In this document: piece by piece, positions 19,768-30,535 of the stretch
How the letters are laid out: each line of letters begins with the position of its first letter
How positions within the stretch are numbered: position 1 is the stretch's first letter
Assembly (NCBI RefSeq): GCF_014191545.1
Contig: NZ_AP023361.1
Span: forward strand, 1,392,501-1,456,500
Origin: Terrihabitans soli
GTDB taxonomy: Bacteria; Pseudomonadota; Alphaproteobacteria; Rhizobiales; Methylopilaceae
Direction: 5' to 3'
DNA length: 64,000 nucleotides
The notes under the pieces: model-generated
Database searches by the model: none
Told to the model about the DNA's origin: nothing
The model's input: only the letters and a program-made list of their open reading frames with translations
Made by a program: the position numbers and the translations under genes

Positions 19768-20565
19768 ATGGACATTTGTCTGTTCTGGATGAGGGGTCCG
19801 CTTCGGTCCATCGACCGCCTCTGCGTAAGATCGATGCTGCATGCCGGACATACCGTCCGCCTGTTCAGCTACGGTCCGGTGCCGGATGCGCCCAAGGGCG
19901 TCATCCTGGAAGACGCCCGCGACGTTCTTCCCGAAAATCTGCTCTCTCTGGTTGACCGGGGCGTTTGGACGGTCGGCCAGCTCAGCGACTTCTTCCGCGT
20001 CATGCTCATGCGGGACGGAAGAGGCATCTGGCTCGATACCGATATCTATCTGTTGAAGCCCTTTATCCCCGATCCCGCAAAGCCGTTCCTCGCCTGGGAG
20101 GACGGACACCGTCTCGGTGTTTCGGCGCTCTATTTTCCCCGTGATTGCCCCGTGATCGGCGAGTTCGAACGCCATCTCGAGGACTTTCTGGCCGGGCGCG
20201 CGTTGCTGCCGAACTGGCTGGGTTTCCGCCGGCGCGTCTTGAGGCCCCTCTGGTTCAGGGCGCTCGGCAAAGAGCTGACGCCATCGCAGGCCGGCATCAC
20301 GATCTACGCGAATGACGGCATTACCCGGCTGGCGCAGCGCCATAGCTTCATCGATCAGGCGGCACCGAAGGAGACATTCTACTACTGGAACGGCAAAGCC
20401 TGCCTACGCCTCTATGATCCGGCGTTCGGCCGGGAGCTTCTCGATCATCCGGGTGTGATCGGCATTCATTTCGCCCGCAAAAGTTCGGCGCTGGTGGACG
20501 CAAAGCCCGCCTCCGGCAGCTTCTACGATTGGGCCGTTTCCCGGCTGGAGACATCCGCCATCTGA
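19768..20565 (+). CDS. GT32-like glycosyltransferase (DXD sugar-binding type)
   Basis: The 265-residue protein resembles glycosyltransferases with the 'DXD sugar-binding' region of family GT32 or capsular polysaccharide synthesis proteins. The motif is Asp90-Thr91-Asp92 in GRGIWLDTDIYLLKPF, preceded by SDFFRVMLMRDG, the usual helix before the DXD. It has no signal peptide or membrane segment. It starts only 26 bp after tRNA-Asp and has no clear Shine-Dalgarno sequence. ATG 19768 is preferred over GTG 19756 because the fold begins at DICLFWMRG. Donor and acceptor sugars are unknown. It is an accessory gene between housekeeping blocks. Confidence 0.75.
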   Translation: MDICLFWMRGPLRSIDRLCVRSMLHAGHTVRLFSYGPVPDAPKGVILEDARDVLPENLLSLVDRGVWTVGQLSDFFRVMLMRDGRGIWLDTDIYLLKPFIPDPAKPFLAWEDGHRLGVSALYFPRDCPVIGEFERHLEDFLAGRALLPNWLGFRRRVLRPLWFRALGKELTPSQAGITIYANDGITRLAQRHSFIDQAAPKETFYYWNGKACLRLYDPAFGRELLDHPGVIGIHFARKSSALVDAKPASGSFYDWAVSRLETSAI

Positions 20566-20614
20566 CGGAACCGTCTTTCGGGCTTATCGTTTCTTCCCCA
20601 ACGGAGGAACGCGC

Positions 20615-20860
20615 ATGCCGGAAGTCATCTATAGGGTCGTCGAGCACGACGGGGGCTGGGCCTACAAGCTGGGCGACGTCTTCTCCGAGACCTTCCGGAC
20701 GCACAAGCAGGCGGCGGATGCGGCGCATAGAGCCGCGCGCGAGCAGGAGACGCCGGGCGACACCGCTGTCATCGAGTATCAGGACCGCGAGGGCAATTGG
20801 CGGACCGAGACAGCCCGCGGCAGCGACCGGCCGGACGCCGAAGTCGAGGACAAGAGCTAG
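20615..20860 (+). CDS. DUF2188 domain protein
   Basis: The 81-residue protein matches DUF2188: YRVVEHDGGWAYKLGDVFSE, then FRTHKQAADAAHRAAREQ and a closing IEYQDREGNWRTE. The family is small and uncharacterised, often found with stress or general-response genes. GGAGG lies about 10 nt before the ATG. It follows the glycosyltransferase by 49 bp on the same strand. Confidence 0.8.
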   Translation: MPEVIYRVVEHDGGWAYKLGDVFSETFRTHKQAADAAHRAAREQETPGDTAVIEYQDREGNWRTETARGSDRPDAEVEDKS

Positions 20861-21160
20861 TCCGCAGCGCGTTTCCCGCCAAACCCGCCTCAATTGACGC
20901 CGTCGATCAGCCGATGAGCGAATTCCGCGACGTGTCGCCACATATTGTCGAATTAAGCCGGATTTGGACCTTTTATAATTCCGGTTTGGCTTGTTCGGCG
21001 CATGCCGTTGGGCTAGTTCAGGGCCTGCCGATTTGTGCCGCCGCACCCAAGATTTGCAGGCGGTTTTCCAAATAATCGTCACGGCCGCCCGGCCCTCAAG
21101 ACGCGGAGAATCGGCTAGGAGGGGTGGGGCCCGCAAGGGTCCCAATCGAAGGCGTTGGTC
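20861..21160 (+). promoter_or_regulatory. Promoter region of the nuo operon
   Basis: There is no gene in these 300 bp. A perfect TATAAT stands at 20974-20979, in TTTTATAATTCC; no matching -35 is seen at 16-18 bp, though TTGTCG lies 23 bp upstream. The long leader that follows, about 175 nt, contains no obvious terminator. This is the only large gap before nuoA, so the main nuo promoter should lie here. Confidence 0.45.
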
Positions 21161-21526
21161 ATGAACGCTCTGCTTGCGGACTACTTGCCTCTGGCAATTT
21201 TCATCGGCGTCGCTGCCGTTATCGGGATCGTGCTGCTCGTTGCGCCGTTCCTCGTTGCCTATAAAAGCCCCGACGCTGAAAAGCTCTCCGCCTACGAATG
21301 CGGCTTCGTCGCCTTCGACGATGCGCGCATGAAGTTCGACGTACGGTTCTACCTCGTCGCCATCCTCTTTATTATCTTCGACCTTGAAGTCGCGTTCCTG
21401 TTTCCTTGGGCGGTGGCCTTCCGCGACATCGGTGCCGTCGGCTTCTGGTCGATGATGGTGTTCCTCGGAGTCCTGACCGTGGGCTTCGTCTATGAATGGA
21501 AGAAGGGCGCGCTCGAATGGGATTGA
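21161..21526 (+). CDS. nuoA: NADH-quinone oxidoreductase subunit A
   Basis: The 121-residue membrane subunit of complex I has three transmembrane helices and the conserved loop [20 protein letters not shown] between helices 1 and 2. It helps form the junction between the peripheral arm and the membrane arm at the quinone site. ATG 21161 is used rather than the TTG at 21155. It is the first of fourteen nuo genes in unbroken A-N order. Confidence 0.97.
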   Translation: MNALLADYLPLAIFIGVAAVIGIVLLVAPFLVAYKSPDAEKLSAYECGFVAFDDARMKFDVRFYLVAILFIIFDLEVAFLFPWAVAFRDIGAVGFWSMMVFLGVLTVGFVYEWKKGALEWD

Positions 21527-22086
21527 GCCAGACTTCCGGCACAGCCGGCGTGCCCGCAGCCGTCGGTCCGTCCGAAGGCCGCGTCATGACGAACGATCCG
21601 TTCGTTTCGCAGATCAATGCCGAGCTCGCCGACAAGGGCTTCATCGTCACCTCGACGGAAGACCTCATCACCTGGGCGCGCACCGGCTCCTTGATGTGGA
21701 TGACCTTCGGTCTTGCGTGCTGCGCGGTCGAAATGATCCATCTGTCCATGCCGCGCTACGACGCCGAGCGCTTCGGCTTTGCGCCGCGCGCCAGCCCGCG
21801 CCAGTCGGACTGCATCATCGTCGCCGGCACGCTCTGCAACAAAATGGCTCCGGCTTTCCGCAAGATCTACGATCAGATGCCGGAACCCCGCTACGTCATC
21901 TCCATGGGCTCCTGCGCCAATGGCGGCGGCTATTATCACTATTCCTATTCGGTGGTGCGCGGCTGCGATCGCGTCGTGCCGGTCGACGTCTATGTGCCGG
22001 GCTGCCCGCCTTCGGCCGAGGCGCTGCTCTACGGCGTGATGCTCCTGCAGAAGAAGATCCGCCGTACCGGCACGATCGAGCGCTGA
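21517..22086 (+). CDS. nuoB: NADH-quinone oxidoreductase subunit B
   Basis: NuoB holds the terminal iron-sulfur cluster N2, which passes electrons to ubiquinone. The 189-residue product has the cluster ligands in [17 protein letters not shown] and GCPPSAEAL. The MGLS start overlaps nuoA by 10 bp and is typical of alphaproteobacterial and mitochondrial-type NuoB, with a variable N-terminal tail before [11 protein letters not shown]. Confidence 0.97.
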   Translation: MGLSQTSGTAGVPAAVGPSEGRVMTNDPFVSQINAELADKGFIVTSTEDLITWARTGSLMWMTFGLACCAVEMIHLSMPRYDAERFGFAPRASPRQSDCIIVAGTLCNKMAPAFRKIYDQMPEPRYVISMGSCANGGGYYHYSYSVVRGCDRVVPVDVYVPGCPPSAEALLYGVMLLQKKIRRTGTIER

Positions 22087-22087
22087 T

Positions 22088-22690
22088 ATGGACGAGAGCC
22101 TGAAGGAACTGGGTGAGCACATCGCCGCGAAGCTGCGCGGTAAGGTTACGGCGTGGTCCGTGCCCGCAGGTCAGCTCACCATCGAAGTCGAGGCGCCGGA
22201 CATTCTGAAAGTCCTGCGTTTCCTGCACGACGATCCGTCGTGCCAGTTCTGGTCCTTTATCGATATCTGCGGCGTCGATTATCCGGAGCGCAAGCGCCGC
22301 TTCGATGTCGTCTATCACCTGCTGTCGCCCAAGCAGAACCAGCGCATCCGTATCAAAGTGCAGGCCGACGAGACCACGCAGGTTCCGAGCTGCGTCGAGA
22401 TCTATCCCGGCGCCAACTGGTATGAGCGCGAAACCTACGATCTTTACGGCGTGCTGTTCTCCGGCCATCCGGACCTGCGCCGCATCCTCACCGATTACGG
22501 GTTCGAAGGGCATCCGCTGCGTAAAGACTTCCCGCTGACGGGCTTTGTCGAAGTCCGCTACGACGACGAGCAGAAGCGCGTTGTGTACGAGCCGGTGCGC
22601 CTGCCGCAGGAATTCCGCAACTTCGATTTCCTCAGCCCGTGGGAAGGCGGCGACTACCAGCTGCCCGGCGACGAGAAGGCGAAGGCATAA
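22088..22690 (+). CDS. nuoC: NADH-quinone oxidoreductase subunit C
   Basis: This 200-residue peripheral-arm subunit has the 30-kDa-subunit signature [20 protein letters not shown], then [20 protein letters not shown]. It is separate from NuoD, unlike the NuoCD fusion of E. coli. The start lies one base after the nuoB stop. Confidence 0.97.
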   Translation: MDESLKELGEHIAAKLRGKVTAWSVPAGQLTIEVEAPDILKVLRFLHDDPSCQFWSFIDICGVDYPERKRRFDVVYHLLSPKQNQRIRIKVQADETTQVPSCVEIYPGANWYERETYDLYGVLFSGHPDLRRILTDYGFEGHPLRKDFPLTGFVEVRYDDEQKRVVYEPVRLPQEFRNFDFLSPWEGGDYQLPGDEKAKA

Positions 22691-22693
22691 ATC

Positions 22694-23884
22694 ATGGCTG
22701 AAGCCGATCTCCGTTCCTTCACCATCAATTTCGGTCCGCAGCATCCAGCGGCGCACGGCGTTCTGCGCCTGATCCTCGAGCTTGACGGCGAAATCGTCAC
22801 GCGCGTCGATCCGCATATCGGCCTGCTGCACCGCGGCACCGAAAAGCTGATCGAGTACAAAACCTATCTCCAGGCGCTGCCTTACTTCGACCGCCTCGAT
22901 TACGTCTCGCCGATGAACCAGGAGCATGCCTGGTGCCTTGCGATCGAGAAGCTGGTCGGCGTTGAAGTTCCGAAGCGCGGCCAGCTGATCCGCGTTCTCT
23001 ACGCCGAAATGGGCCGCATCCTCTCGCACATGCTGAACGTCACGACGTTCGCCATGGACGTCGGTGCGCTTACCCCGCCGCTCTGGGGCTTCGAAGAGCG
23101 CGAAAAGCTGATGATCTTCTACGAGCGCGCCTGCGGCGCGCGTCTGCATGCGGCCTATTTCCGGCCGGGCGGTGTGCACCAGGATCTGCCGCCGGAACTC
23201 ATCCAGGACATTTACGACTGGTGCGATCCGTTCCTGAACACGGTGAACGATCTCGATGCGCTTCTGACCGAAAACCGCATCTTCAAGCAGCGCAACGCCG
23301 ATATCGGCGTCGTCAGCCAGGAAGACGCCTGGAAGCTCGGCTTCTCGGGCGTCATGGTGCGCGGCTCGGGCGCCGCCTGGGATCTGCGCAAGGCGCAGCC
23401 CTATGAGTGCTATGACGAACTCGATTTCGACGTCGCCATCGGCAAGCACGGCGATTGCTACGACCGTTATCTCGTCCGCATGGAAGAGATGATCCAGTCG
23501 CAGAAGATCATGAAGCAGTGCTGCGAAAAGCTGATGAGCCTCGAAGGCGGCGGTCCGGCGTCTTCGGTGAACAACAAGGTCGTGCCGCCCAAGCGCGGTG
23601 AGATGAAGCGCTCGATGGAAGCGCTCATTCATCACTTCAAGCTCTACACCGAAGGCTTCAAGGTTCCCGAAGGCGAGGTCTATGCCGCCGTCGAAGCGCC
23701 GAAGGGCGAGTTCGGCGTCTATCTCGTCTCCGACGGCACAAACCGTCCGTACCGCGCCAAGCTGCGCGCGCCGGGCTTTGCCCATCTTGCCGGCATGGAT
23801 TTCATGAACCGCGGCCATATGCTGGCCGACGTCTCCGCCATTCTCGGCTCGCTCGACATCGTGTTCGGGGAGGTCGACCGCTAA
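22694..23884 (+). CDS. nuoD: NADH-quinone oxidoreductase subunit D
   Basis: The 396-residue 49-kDa-type subunit forms much of the quinone-binding pocket with NuoB. Signatures are [20 protein letters not shown] near the N-terminus with the quinone-site His, and [16 protein letters not shown]. The C-terminal [12 protein letters not shown] is conserved. The stop overlaps the nuoE start by one base. Confidence 0.98.
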   Translation: MAEADLRSFTINFGPQHPAAHGVLRLILELDGEIVTRVDPHIGLLHRGTEKLIEYKTYLQALPYFDRLDYVSPMNQEHAWCLAIEKLVGVEVPKRGQLIRVLYAEMGRILSHMLNVTTFAMDVGALTPPLWGFEEREKLMIFYERACGARLHAAYFRPGGVHQDLPPELIQDIYDWCDPFLNTVNDLDALLTENRIFKQRNADIGVVSQEDAWKLGFSGVMVRGSGAAWDLRKAQPYECYDELDFDVAIGKHGDCYDRYLVRMEEMIQSQKIMKQCCEKLMSLEGGGPASSVNNKVVPPKRGEMKRSMEALIHHFKLYTEGFKVPEGEVYAAVEAPKGEFGVYLVSDGTNRPYRAKLRAPGFAHLAGMDFMNRGHMLADVSAILGSLDIVFGEVDR

Positions 23885-24651
23885 TGTCCGTACGCCGTCT
23901 CGCCGAAACCCAGCCCGAAAGCTTTGCCTTCACCAAGGCCAATCTCGAATGGGCCAAGGGACAGATCGCCAAATATCCGGAAGGCCGTCAGGCGTCTGCC
24001 GTCATCCCGCTTCTGTGGAAGGCGCAGGAACAGCACGATGGCTGGCTGCCGGAACCTGCGATCCGCGTCATCGCCGAAATGCTCGGCATGGCCTATATCC
24101 GTGTGCTCGAAGTCGCGACCTTCTACACGATGTTTGCGCTCGAGCCCGTCGGTAAGCACTTCGTGCAGGTGTGCGGCACGACGCCGTGCCTTTTGCGCGG
24201 CGCCGACAAGCTGATCCATGTCTGCGAAAAGAAAATCGGTCATCAGCACGAAGTGTCGGCGGACGGCCAGCTCTCCTGGCTTGAGGTCGAGTGCCTCGGC
24301 TCATGCTCGAACGCGCCGATGGTGCAGATCAACTACGATTATTTCGAAGACCTGACGCCGGAGAGCTTCGAGAAGCTGCTCGACGATCTTCGTGCCGGCA
24401 AGAAGGTGAAACCCGGCCCGCAGGTCGACCGCTCGTGCTCGGCGCCCGTCGGCGGCCCGACGACGCTGCTCGACGCCAGCCTCTATGACGGCTCGGTCGT
24501 CGGCTCCTGGAAAAAGGATTTCGAGGCGCGCAAGGCGGCGAAGGCAAAAGAGAAGGAGCTTGCCGCGACGGAGGCTGCAAAGCCGAAGGAAGCGGGCTCC
24601 GGCGAGAAGCAGGCGGCCAAGCCGCCGGCGGACAAGACGAAGGGCGGCTAA
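23884..24651 (+). CDS. nuoE: NADH-quinone oxidoreductase subunit E
   Basis: The 24-kDa-type subunit carries the 2Fe-2S cluster N1a, with ligands in [10 protein letters not shown] and [15 protein letters not shown]. At 255 residues it is longer than most. After about residue 205 an Ala/Lys/Glu/Pro-rich low-complexity tail replaces any fold; similar tails occur in rhizobial NuoE. Its stop is followed by nuoF after one base. Confidence 0.95.
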   Translation: MSVRRLAETQPESFAFTKANLEWAKGQIAKYPEGRQASAVIPLLWKAQEQHDGWLPEPAIRVIAEMLGMAYIRVLEVATFYTMFALEPVGKHFVQVCGTTPCLLRGADKLIHVCEKKIGHQHEVSADGQLSWLEVECLGSCSNAPMVQINYDYFEDLTPESFEKLLDDLRAGKKVKPGPQVDRSCSAPVGGPTTLLDASLYDGSVVGSWKKDFEARKAAKAKEKELAATEAAKPKEAGSGEKQAAKPPADKTKGG

Positions 24652-24652
24652 G

Positions 24653-25957
24653 ATGCTTCACGATCGCGACCGCATCTTCACCAATCTCTACGGCATCCAC
24701 GATGCCGGCCTCAAAGCTGCAATGAAGCGCGGCTCGTGGGACGGCACCAAGCAGCTCATCGAGATGGGCCGCGACTGGATCATCGACGAAATGAAGGCCT
24801 CGGGTCTGCGCGGCCGCGGCGGCGCCGGCTTCCCGACCGGCCTCAAATGGTCGTTCATGCCGAAAAAGTCGGACGGGCGTCCGAGCTATCTCGTCGTTAA
24901 TGCCGACGAGTCCGAGCCCGGCACGGCCAAAGACCGCGAGATCATGCGCAACGATCCGCAGACCCTGATCGAGGGCTGCCTGATCGCCTCGTTCGCGATG
25001 AACGCCAACGCCTGCTACATCTATATCCGCGGCGAATATGTACGCGAGAAGGAAGCGCTGCAGGCGGCGGTCGACGAGGCCTATGCGGCGAACTTGATCG
25101 GCCCGAACAACATTCATGGCTGGCCGTTCGATTTGTATGTGCATCACGGTGCCGGCGCCTATATCTGCGGCGAGGAAACCGCGCTGCTCGAAAGCCTCGA
25201 AGGCAAAAAGGGCATGCCGCGCCTGAAGCCGCCGTTCCCGGCCAATATGGGCCTCTACGGCGCGCCGACCACCGTCAACAATGTCGAGTCGATTGCCGTG
25301 GCGCCGACCATTCTGCGCCGCGGCGCGGCCTGGTTTGCCGCCATCGGCAAGCCGAACAATACCGGCACCAAACTCTTCACGATCTCCGGCCATGTCGAAC
25401 GGCCGTGCAATGTCGAAGTCGAAATGGGCATCGACTTCCGCGAACTCGTCGAGCGTCATTGCGGCGGCATCCGCGGCGGCTGGGACAATCTCCTGGCGAT
25501 TATTCCGGGCGGTTCGTCGGTTCCGATGATTCCGGCCGCACAGTGCCAGGAGCTGTCGATGGATTTCGACACGCTGCGCAATCTGAAATCGGGTCTCGGC
25601 ACGGCGGCCGTCATCGTCATGGACAAGTCGACCGACGTCATCCAGGCGATCGCGCGCCTTGCGCACTTCTACAAGCATGAGAGCTGCGGCCAGTGCACGC
25701 CGTGCCGCGAAGGCACCGGCTGGATGTGGCGCGTTCTCACCCGCATGGTCCGCGGCGAAGCGCAAAAGAGGGAGATCGATCTTCTTCTCGAAGTGTCGCT
25801 GCAGATCGAAGGTCACACGATCTGTGCGCTGGGCGATGCGGCCGCATGGCCCGTCCAGGGTCTCATCCGCCATTTCCGGCATGAGATCGAAGCGCGCATC
25901 GATCAGTTCACGGCGCGGTCGAACGGCGACACCGTTCTTCCGACGGCAGCGGAGTAG
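24653..25957 (+). CDS. nuoF: NADH-quinone oxidoreductase subunit F
   Basis: NuoF binds NADH and FMN and starts electron flow. Its 434 residues show the NADH/FMN motifs [15 protein letters not shown] and [19 protein letters not shown], and the 4Fe-4S N3 ligands in [15 protein letters not shown]. The true start is ATG 24653; the long upstream open frame is nuoE read in another frame. Confidence 0.97.
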   Translation: MLHDRDRIFTNLYGIHDAGLKAAMKRGSWDGTKQLIEMGRDWIIDEMKASGLRGRGGAGFPTGLKWSFMPKKSDGRPSYLVVNADESEPGTAKDREIMRNDPQTLIEGCLIASFAMNANACYIYIRGEYVREKEALQAAVDEAYAANLIGPNNIHGWPFDLYVHHGAGAYICGEETALLESLEGKKGMPRLKPPFPANMGLYGAPTTVNNVESIAVAPTILRRGAAWFAAIGKPNNTGTKLFTISGHVERPCNVEVEMGIDFRELVERHCGGIRGGWDNLLAIIPGGSSVPMIPAAQCQELSMDFDTLRNLKSGLGTAAVIVMDKSTDVIQAIARLAHFYKHESCGQCTPCREGTGWMWRVLTRMVRGEAQKREIDLLLEVSLQIEGHTICALGDAAAWPVQGLIRHFRHEIEARIDQFTARSNGDTVLPTAAE

Positions 25958-25962
25958 GGCGG

Positions 25963-28038
25963 ATGGCGAAGATCATCGTCGACGGCACCGAGCTGGATGT
26001 TCCGCCGGAATTCACGCTGCTCCAGGCCGCGGAAGAAGCGGGAGCGGAAATTCCGCGCTTCTGTTTCCATGAACGCCTATCGATTGCCGGCAATTGCCGC
26101 ATGTGCCTTGTCGAGGTGAAGGGATCGCCCAAGCCCGTCGCGTCCTGCGCGATGGCGGTGAAGGATCTGCGTCCCGGCCCGAACGGTGAGCCGCCGGTCA
26201 TCGTGACGAAATCGCCTTACGTCAAAAAAGCGCGCGAAGGCGTGATGGAGTTCCTGCTCATCAACCATCCGCTCGATTGCCCGATCTGCGATCAGGGCGG
26301 CGAGTGCGATTTGCAGGATCAGTCCATGGCGTATGGCGCGGACGCGTCTCGCTTTGCCGAGAACAAGCGTGCCGTCGAAGACAAATATATCGGCCCGCTC
26401 GTCAAGACGACGATGACGCGCTGCATCCAGTGCACGCGCTGCGTCCGCTTTGCGACGGAAGTTGCGGGCGTGCCGGAGCTCGGCGCCATCGGCCGCGGCG
26501 AGGACATGGAAATCACGACCTATCTCGAAGGCGCGATGACCTCCGAACTGCAGGGCAACGTCATTGATCTGTGCCCGGTCGGCGCGCTGACCTCGAAGCC
26601 CTATGCATTCACGGCGCGTCCATGGGAGCTGTCGAAGACCGAAAGCATCGATGTGATGGATGCGCTCGGCGCCGCCATTCGTGTCGATGCGCGCGGCCGC
26701 GAAGTGCTGCGCATCCTGCCGCGTCTCAATGAAGACGTGAACGAGGAATGGATCTCCGACAAAACCCGTTTCGTGTGGGATGGCCTGAAGACCCAGCGTC
26801 TCGACCGCCCGTATATCCGCGAGAACGGCAAGCTGCGTCCGGCGACCTGGGGCGAGGCGTTCGACGCCATCGCCAACAAGGTCGAGGCGGCGGAACCGAA
26901 CAAGATCGGCGCGATCGCCGGCGATCTCGCAACGGCCGAAGAGCTTTTCGCGCTGAAGGATCTGATGACGCGTCTTGGCGTCACCAATATCGATTGCCGT
27001 CAGGACGGCGCGGCGCTGAGCCCGCTCGGCGGCCGCTCGAGCTACATCTTCAATCCCGGCATTGCCGGCATCGATCAGGCGGATGCGATCCTCCTCATCG
27101 GTTCGAACCCGCGCTTCGAAGCGCCGGTGCTGAACGCCCGCATCCGCAAGGCCTGGCGCCTCAACGGCACCAAGATCGGTGTGATCGGCGAGCAGGCGGA
27201 TCTCACCTATAAATACGATTATCTCGGCGCGGGCGCCGATACGCTCGGTAAGCTCGCCGATGGCAAATCCGATTTCGCCAAGGTTCTCGAAGAAGCGAAG
27301 ACCCCGATCGTCATTGTCGGCCAGGGCGCGCTCAAGGGCGAAGCGGGCGGCGATGTGCTGGCGGCGGCCATCGCCCTTGCGCAGAAGTTCGGCGCGCTCA
27401 GCGCCGAGTGGAACGGCTTTGCCGTGCTGCACACGGCGGCCTCGCGCGTTGCCGGTCTCGATCTCGGCTTTGTGCCGGGCGACAAAGGTCTCGACGTTGC
27501 CGGCATGATCAGTGGCAAGCTCGACGTTCTTTTCCTTCTCGGCGCCGACGAAATCGAAGTGCCGGCCGGTCCCTTCGTCGTTTATCAGGGCACGCATGGC
27601 GATAAGGGCGCGCACCGCGCCGACGTCATCCTGCCGGGCGCCGCCTATACCGAAAAGAGCGGCACCTTCGTCAATACCGAAGGCCGCGTTCAGGTCGGCA
27701 ACCGCGCCGTCTTCCCGCCGGGCGATGCCCGCGACGACTGGGCGATCCTGCGCGCGCTGTCGGACGTGCTCGATGCGCGTCTGCCTTATGACAGCCTGTC
27801 GGATCTGCGCCGCGCGCTCTATACCGCGCATCCGCATTTTGCCGCCGTCGACCGCGTGCTTGCGGGCGATGCCGGGGCTCTCGGCAGACTTGCCTCGGCC
27901 AAAGCCAAGCTGCCGGCCGGCCTGTCGTTCAAATCGAGCGTCGAGAGCTTCTACTTCTCCAATCCGATCGCCCGCGCTTCGGCGCTGATGGCTGAATGCG
28001 CCCAGATCGCATCCGGCCGTCTGGAGGCCGCAGAATGA
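25963..28038 (+). CDS. nuoG: NADH-quinone oxidoreductase subunit G
   Basis: The 691-residue 75-kDa-type subunit carries an N-terminal 2Fe-2S ferredoxin domain ([20 protein letters not shown]), a His-Cys-type 4Fe-4S region ([14 protein letters not shown]), a further 4Fe-4S domain ([10 protein letters not shown]), then a molybdopterin-oxidoreductase-like domain without its cofactor. The length matches the short alphaproteobacterial and mitochondrial form. The stop overlaps nuoH (ATGA). Confidence 0.97.
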   Translation: MAKIIVDGTELDVPPEFTLLQAAEEAGAEIPRFCFHERLSIAGNCRMCLVEVKGSPKPVASCAMAVKDLRPGPNGEPPVIVTKSPYVKKAREGVMEFLLINHPLDCPICDQGGECDLQDQSMAYGADASRFAENKRAVEDKYIGPLVKTTMTRCIQCTRCVRFATEVAGVPELGAIGRGEDMEITTYLEGAMTSELQGNVIDLCPVGALTSKPYAFTARPWELSKTESIDVMDALGAAIRVDARGREVLRILPRLNEDVNEEWISDKTRFVWDGLKTQRLDRPYIRENGKLRPATWGEAFDAIANKVEAAEPNKIGAIAGDLATAEELFALKDLMTRLGVTNIDCRQDGAALSPLGGRSSYIFNPGIAGIDQADAILLIGSNPRFEAPVLNARIRKAWRLNGTKIGVIGEQADLTYKYDYLGAGADTLGKLADGKSDFAKVLEEAKTPIVIVGQGALKGEAGGDVLAAAIALAQKFGALSAEWNGFAVLHTAASRVAGLDLGFVPGDKGLDVAGMISGKLDVLFLLGADEIEVPAGPFVVYQGTHGDKGAHRADVILPGAAYTEKSGTFVNTEGRVQVGNRAVFPPGDARDDWAILRALSDVLDARLPYDSLSDLRRALYTAHPHFAAVDRVLAGDAGALGRLASAKAKLPAGLSFKSSVESFYFSNPIARASALMAECAQIASGRLEAAE

Positions 28039-29063
28039 GTTTCGCCGAACACTGGGACGCCTGGCTGTGGCCGCTGCTGCTGATGCTCATTCAGAGCGCC
28101 GTGGTCATTTCGCTGCTGCTCGTCTTCATCGCGTTCTATCTGCTCGCCGACCGCAAGATCTGGGCGGCGGTCCAGCTGCGCCGCGGTCCGAACGTCGTCG
28201 GCCCGTTCGGCCTGTTCCAGAGCTTTGCCGACCTGCTGAAATTCGTCTTCAAGGAACCGATCATTCCCTCGGGCGCCAATAAAGGCGTGTTCCTTCTGGC
28301 GCCGTTCGTGACGGCGGTGCTGGCGCTCGCCGCCTGGGCGGTCATTCCGTTCCAGGAAGGCTGGGTCATCTCCGACATCAATGTCGGCATTCTCTATATC
28401 TTCGCGATCTCCTCGCTCGGCGTGTACGGCATCATCATGGCCGGCTGGTCGTCGAACTCGAAATATCCGTTCCTCGGCGCGCTGCGCTCGGCGGCGCAGA
28501 TGGTCTCCTACGAAGTCTCGCTCGGCTTCGTCATCATCTGCGTCCTGCTTGTCGTCGGCTCGCTGAACCTCTCGGACATCATCCGGGCGCAGGACACGCC
28601 CTATGGCCTGTTCGGCTGGTACTGGCTGCCGCTGTTCCCGATGTTCGTGATCTTCTTCATCTCGGCGCTGGCCGAGACGAACCGTCCGCCTTTCGACCTT
28701 CCGGAAGCGGAATCCGAACTCGTCGCCGGTTTCGCTGTCGAATATTCCTCGACGCCGTTCCTGATGTTCTTCCTCGGCGAATACGTGGCCATCATGACCA
28801 TGTGCTCGCTGACGACGATCCTCTTCCTCGGCGGCTGGCTGTCGCCGATCCCCTTTGCGCCCTTCACTTGGGTGCCGGGCATTGTCTGGTTCGTCCTTAA
28901 AGTCTCGTTCGTCTTCTTCATGTTCGCCATGGTGAAGGCCTTCGTGCCCCGCTACCGCTACGACCAGCTGATGCGCCTGGGCTGGAAAGTGTTCCTGCCG
29001 ATTTCGCTTGTGGCTGTCGTCGTCGTTGCCGGCGTCCTCCACTTCACCGGATGGGGAGCCTGA
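28035..29063 (+). CDS. nuoH: NADH-quinone oxidoreductase subunit H
   Basis: The 342-residue membrane subunit has about eight transmembrane helices and forms the entry of the quinone chamber and the first proton half-channel. Signatures are [20 protein letters not shown] and [20 protein letters not shown]. The ATG is embedded in the nuoG stop (ATGA), so translation is coupled. Confidence 0.97.
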   Translation: MSFAEHWDAWLWPLLLMLIQSAVVISLLLVFIAFYLLADRKIWAAVQLRRGPNVVGPFGLFQSFADLLKFVFKEPIIPSGANKGVFLLAPFVTAVLALAAWAVIPFQEGWVISDINVGILYIFAISSLGVYGIIMAGWSSNSKYPFLGALRSAAQMVSYEVSLGFVIICVLLVVGSLNLSDIIRAQDTPYGLFGWYWLPLFPMFVIFFISALAETNRPPFDLPEAESELVAGFAVEYSSTPFLMFFLGEYVAIMTMCSLTTILFLGGWLSPIPFAPFTWVPGIVWFVLKVSFVFFMFAMVKAFVPRYRYDQLMRLGWKVFLPISLVAVVVVAGVLHFTGWGA

Positions 29064-29064
29064 T

Positions 29065-29553
29065 ATGAGACTTGATCAAGCTGCCCGTTCGATCTTCCTG
29101 ACGGAGTTCGTCTCGGCGTTCTTCCTGTCGATGAAGTATTTCTTCAAGCCGAAGGCGACGCTGAACTATCCGTTCGAAAAGGGCCCGATCTCGCCGCGCT
29201 TCCGCGGCGAACATGCGTTGCGCCGCTATCCGAACGGCGAAGAGCGCTGCATCGCCTGCAAGCTCTGCGAAGCCATCTGCCCGGCGCTTGCCATCACCAT
29301 CGAAGCGGGGCCGCGCCGCAATGACGGCACGCGCCGCACGACGCGCTACGACATCGATATGGTGAAGTGCATTTATTGCGGCTTCTGCCAGGAAGCGTGC
29401 CCGGTCGATGCCATCGTCGAGGGACCGAACTTTGAATTCGCGACGGAGACGCGCGAAGAGCTGATGTACGACAAAGATAAATTGCTCGCCAACGGCGACC
29501 GCTGGGAACGCGAACTCGCGCGCCGTATCGCGCTCGACGCGCCCTATCGCTGA
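29065..29553 (+). CDS. nuoI: NADH-quinone oxidoreductase subunit I
   Basis: The 162-residue TYKY-type subunit has two 4Fe-4S motifs, [12 protein letters not shown] and [12 protein letters not shown], holding clusters N6a and N6b. The N-terminal amphipathic segment rests on the membrane arm. Starts one base after the nuoH stop. Confidence 0.97.
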   Translation: MRLDQAARSIFLTEFVSAFFLSMKYFFKPKATLNYPFEKGPISPRFRGEHALRRYPNGEERCIACKLCEAICPALAITIEAGPRRNDGTRRTTRYDIDMVKCIYCGFCQEACPVDAIVEGPNFEFATETREELMYDKDKLLANGDRWERELARRIALDAPYR

Positions 29554-29564
29554 GGAGCCGACGG

Positions 29565-29612
29565 ATGAGCATCGGAAAGAGCGTCCTTGAAGGGGACGGG
29601 GGGATTAGATGA
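29565..29612 (+). CDS. Possible 15-residue ORF coupled to nuoJ
   Basis: Between nuoI and nuoJ, AGGAG (29553-29557) stands 7 nt before ATG 29565. The ORF reads [15 protein letters not shown] and stops at TGA 29610-29612, which overlaps the nuoJ ATG as ATGA. It may be a translational-coupling leader that sets NuoJ synthesis. It has no recognisable domain and could be chance. Confidence 0.3.
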   Translation: MSIGKSVLEGDGGIR

Positions 29613-30217
29613 GCCTGGCTTCGGCTTTCTTCTATCTGTTCGCGGCGGTCGTGACGGCTTCGGCCTTCATGGTCATCTCGTCGCGCAATCCCGTGCACTC
29701 GGTGCTCTATCTCATCCTCGCTTTCTTCAATGCGGCGGGGCTGTTCCTTCTGATGGGCGCCGAGTTCCTGGCGATGATCCTCGTCGTCGTCTACGTCGGC
29801 GCCGTTGCCGTGCTGTTCCTCTTCGTCGTCATGATGCTCGACGTCGATTTCGCCGAACTGCGCGAAGGCTTCCTGCAATATGTGCCGGTGGGCGGACTTG
29901 TCGGCTTCATTGTCCTGATCGAGCTGGTCATGGTCGTCGGCGGCTGGGCCGCGTCCAGCGAAGCGCCGCGTCTTGCCGCCGAAAAGGCGCCGCAGGGCAT
30001 CACCAATACCGAAGCGCTCGGCCGCGTCCTCTACACGGACTACATCTTCTTCTTCCAGGCCTCGGGCCTCATCCTTCTCGTTGCGATGATCGGCGCCATC
30101 GTGCTGACGCTGCGCCACAAGGAAGGCGTCAAGCGCCAGAACATCGCCGACCAGGTTGCGCGCAACAAGGCCGTGGGCCTCGAAGTCCGCAAGGTCAAAT
30201 CGGGGCAGGGGATCTGA
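29609..30217 (+). CDS. nuoJ: NADH-quinone oxidoreductase subunit J
   Basis: The 202-residue ND6-like membrane subunit has five predicted helices, including the conserved third-helix region [20 protein letters not shown] whose pi-bulge helps couple electron transfer to proton movement. It is preceded by a 55-bp gap holding a small coupled ORF, the largest gap between nuo genes. Confidence 0.97.
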   Translation: MSLASAFFYLFAAVVTASAFMVISSRNPVHSVLYLILAFFNAAGLFLLMGAEFLAMILVVVYVGAVAVLFLFVVMMLDVDFAELREGFLQYVPVGGLVGFIVLIELVMVVGGWAASSEAPRLAAEKAPQGITNTEALGRVLYTDYIFFFQASGLILLVAMIGAIVLTLRHKEGVKRQNIADQVARNKAVGLEVRKVKSGQGI

Positions 30218-30218
30218 T

Positions 30219-30527
30219 ATGGAAGTCGGCCTCGGACATTATCTCACCGTTGCGGCGATCCTGTTTACGATCGGCGTGTTCGGCATCTTCCTGAACCGCA
30301 AGAACGTCATCGTCATCCTGATGTCGGTCGAGCTGATCCTGCTCGCCGTGAACATCAATTTCGTGGCGTTCTCCACCTTCTCCGGCGATCTCGTCGGTCA
30401 AGTCTTCGCGCTTTTGGTGCTGACGGTCGCAGCGGCGGAAGCTGCCATCGGCCTTGCCATTCTCGTCGTCTTCTTCCGCAACCGCGGCTCCATCGCGGTT
30501 GAGGACATCAACATGATGAAGGGCTGA
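30219..30527 (+). CDS. nuoK: NADH-quinone oxidoreductase subunit K
   Basis: The 102-residue ND4L-like subunit has three transmembrane helices with two membrane-buried Glu residues, one in [18 protein letters not shown] and one in [14 protein letters not shown], both used in proton transfer. ATG 30219 follows the nuoJ stop by one base. Confidence 0.97.
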   Translation: MEVGLGHYLTVAAILFTIGVFGIFLNRKNVIVILMSVELILLAVNINFVAFSTFSGDLVGQVFALLVLTVAAAEAAIGLAILVVFFRNRGSIAVEDINMMKG

Positions 30528-30535
30528 AGCTCGCT

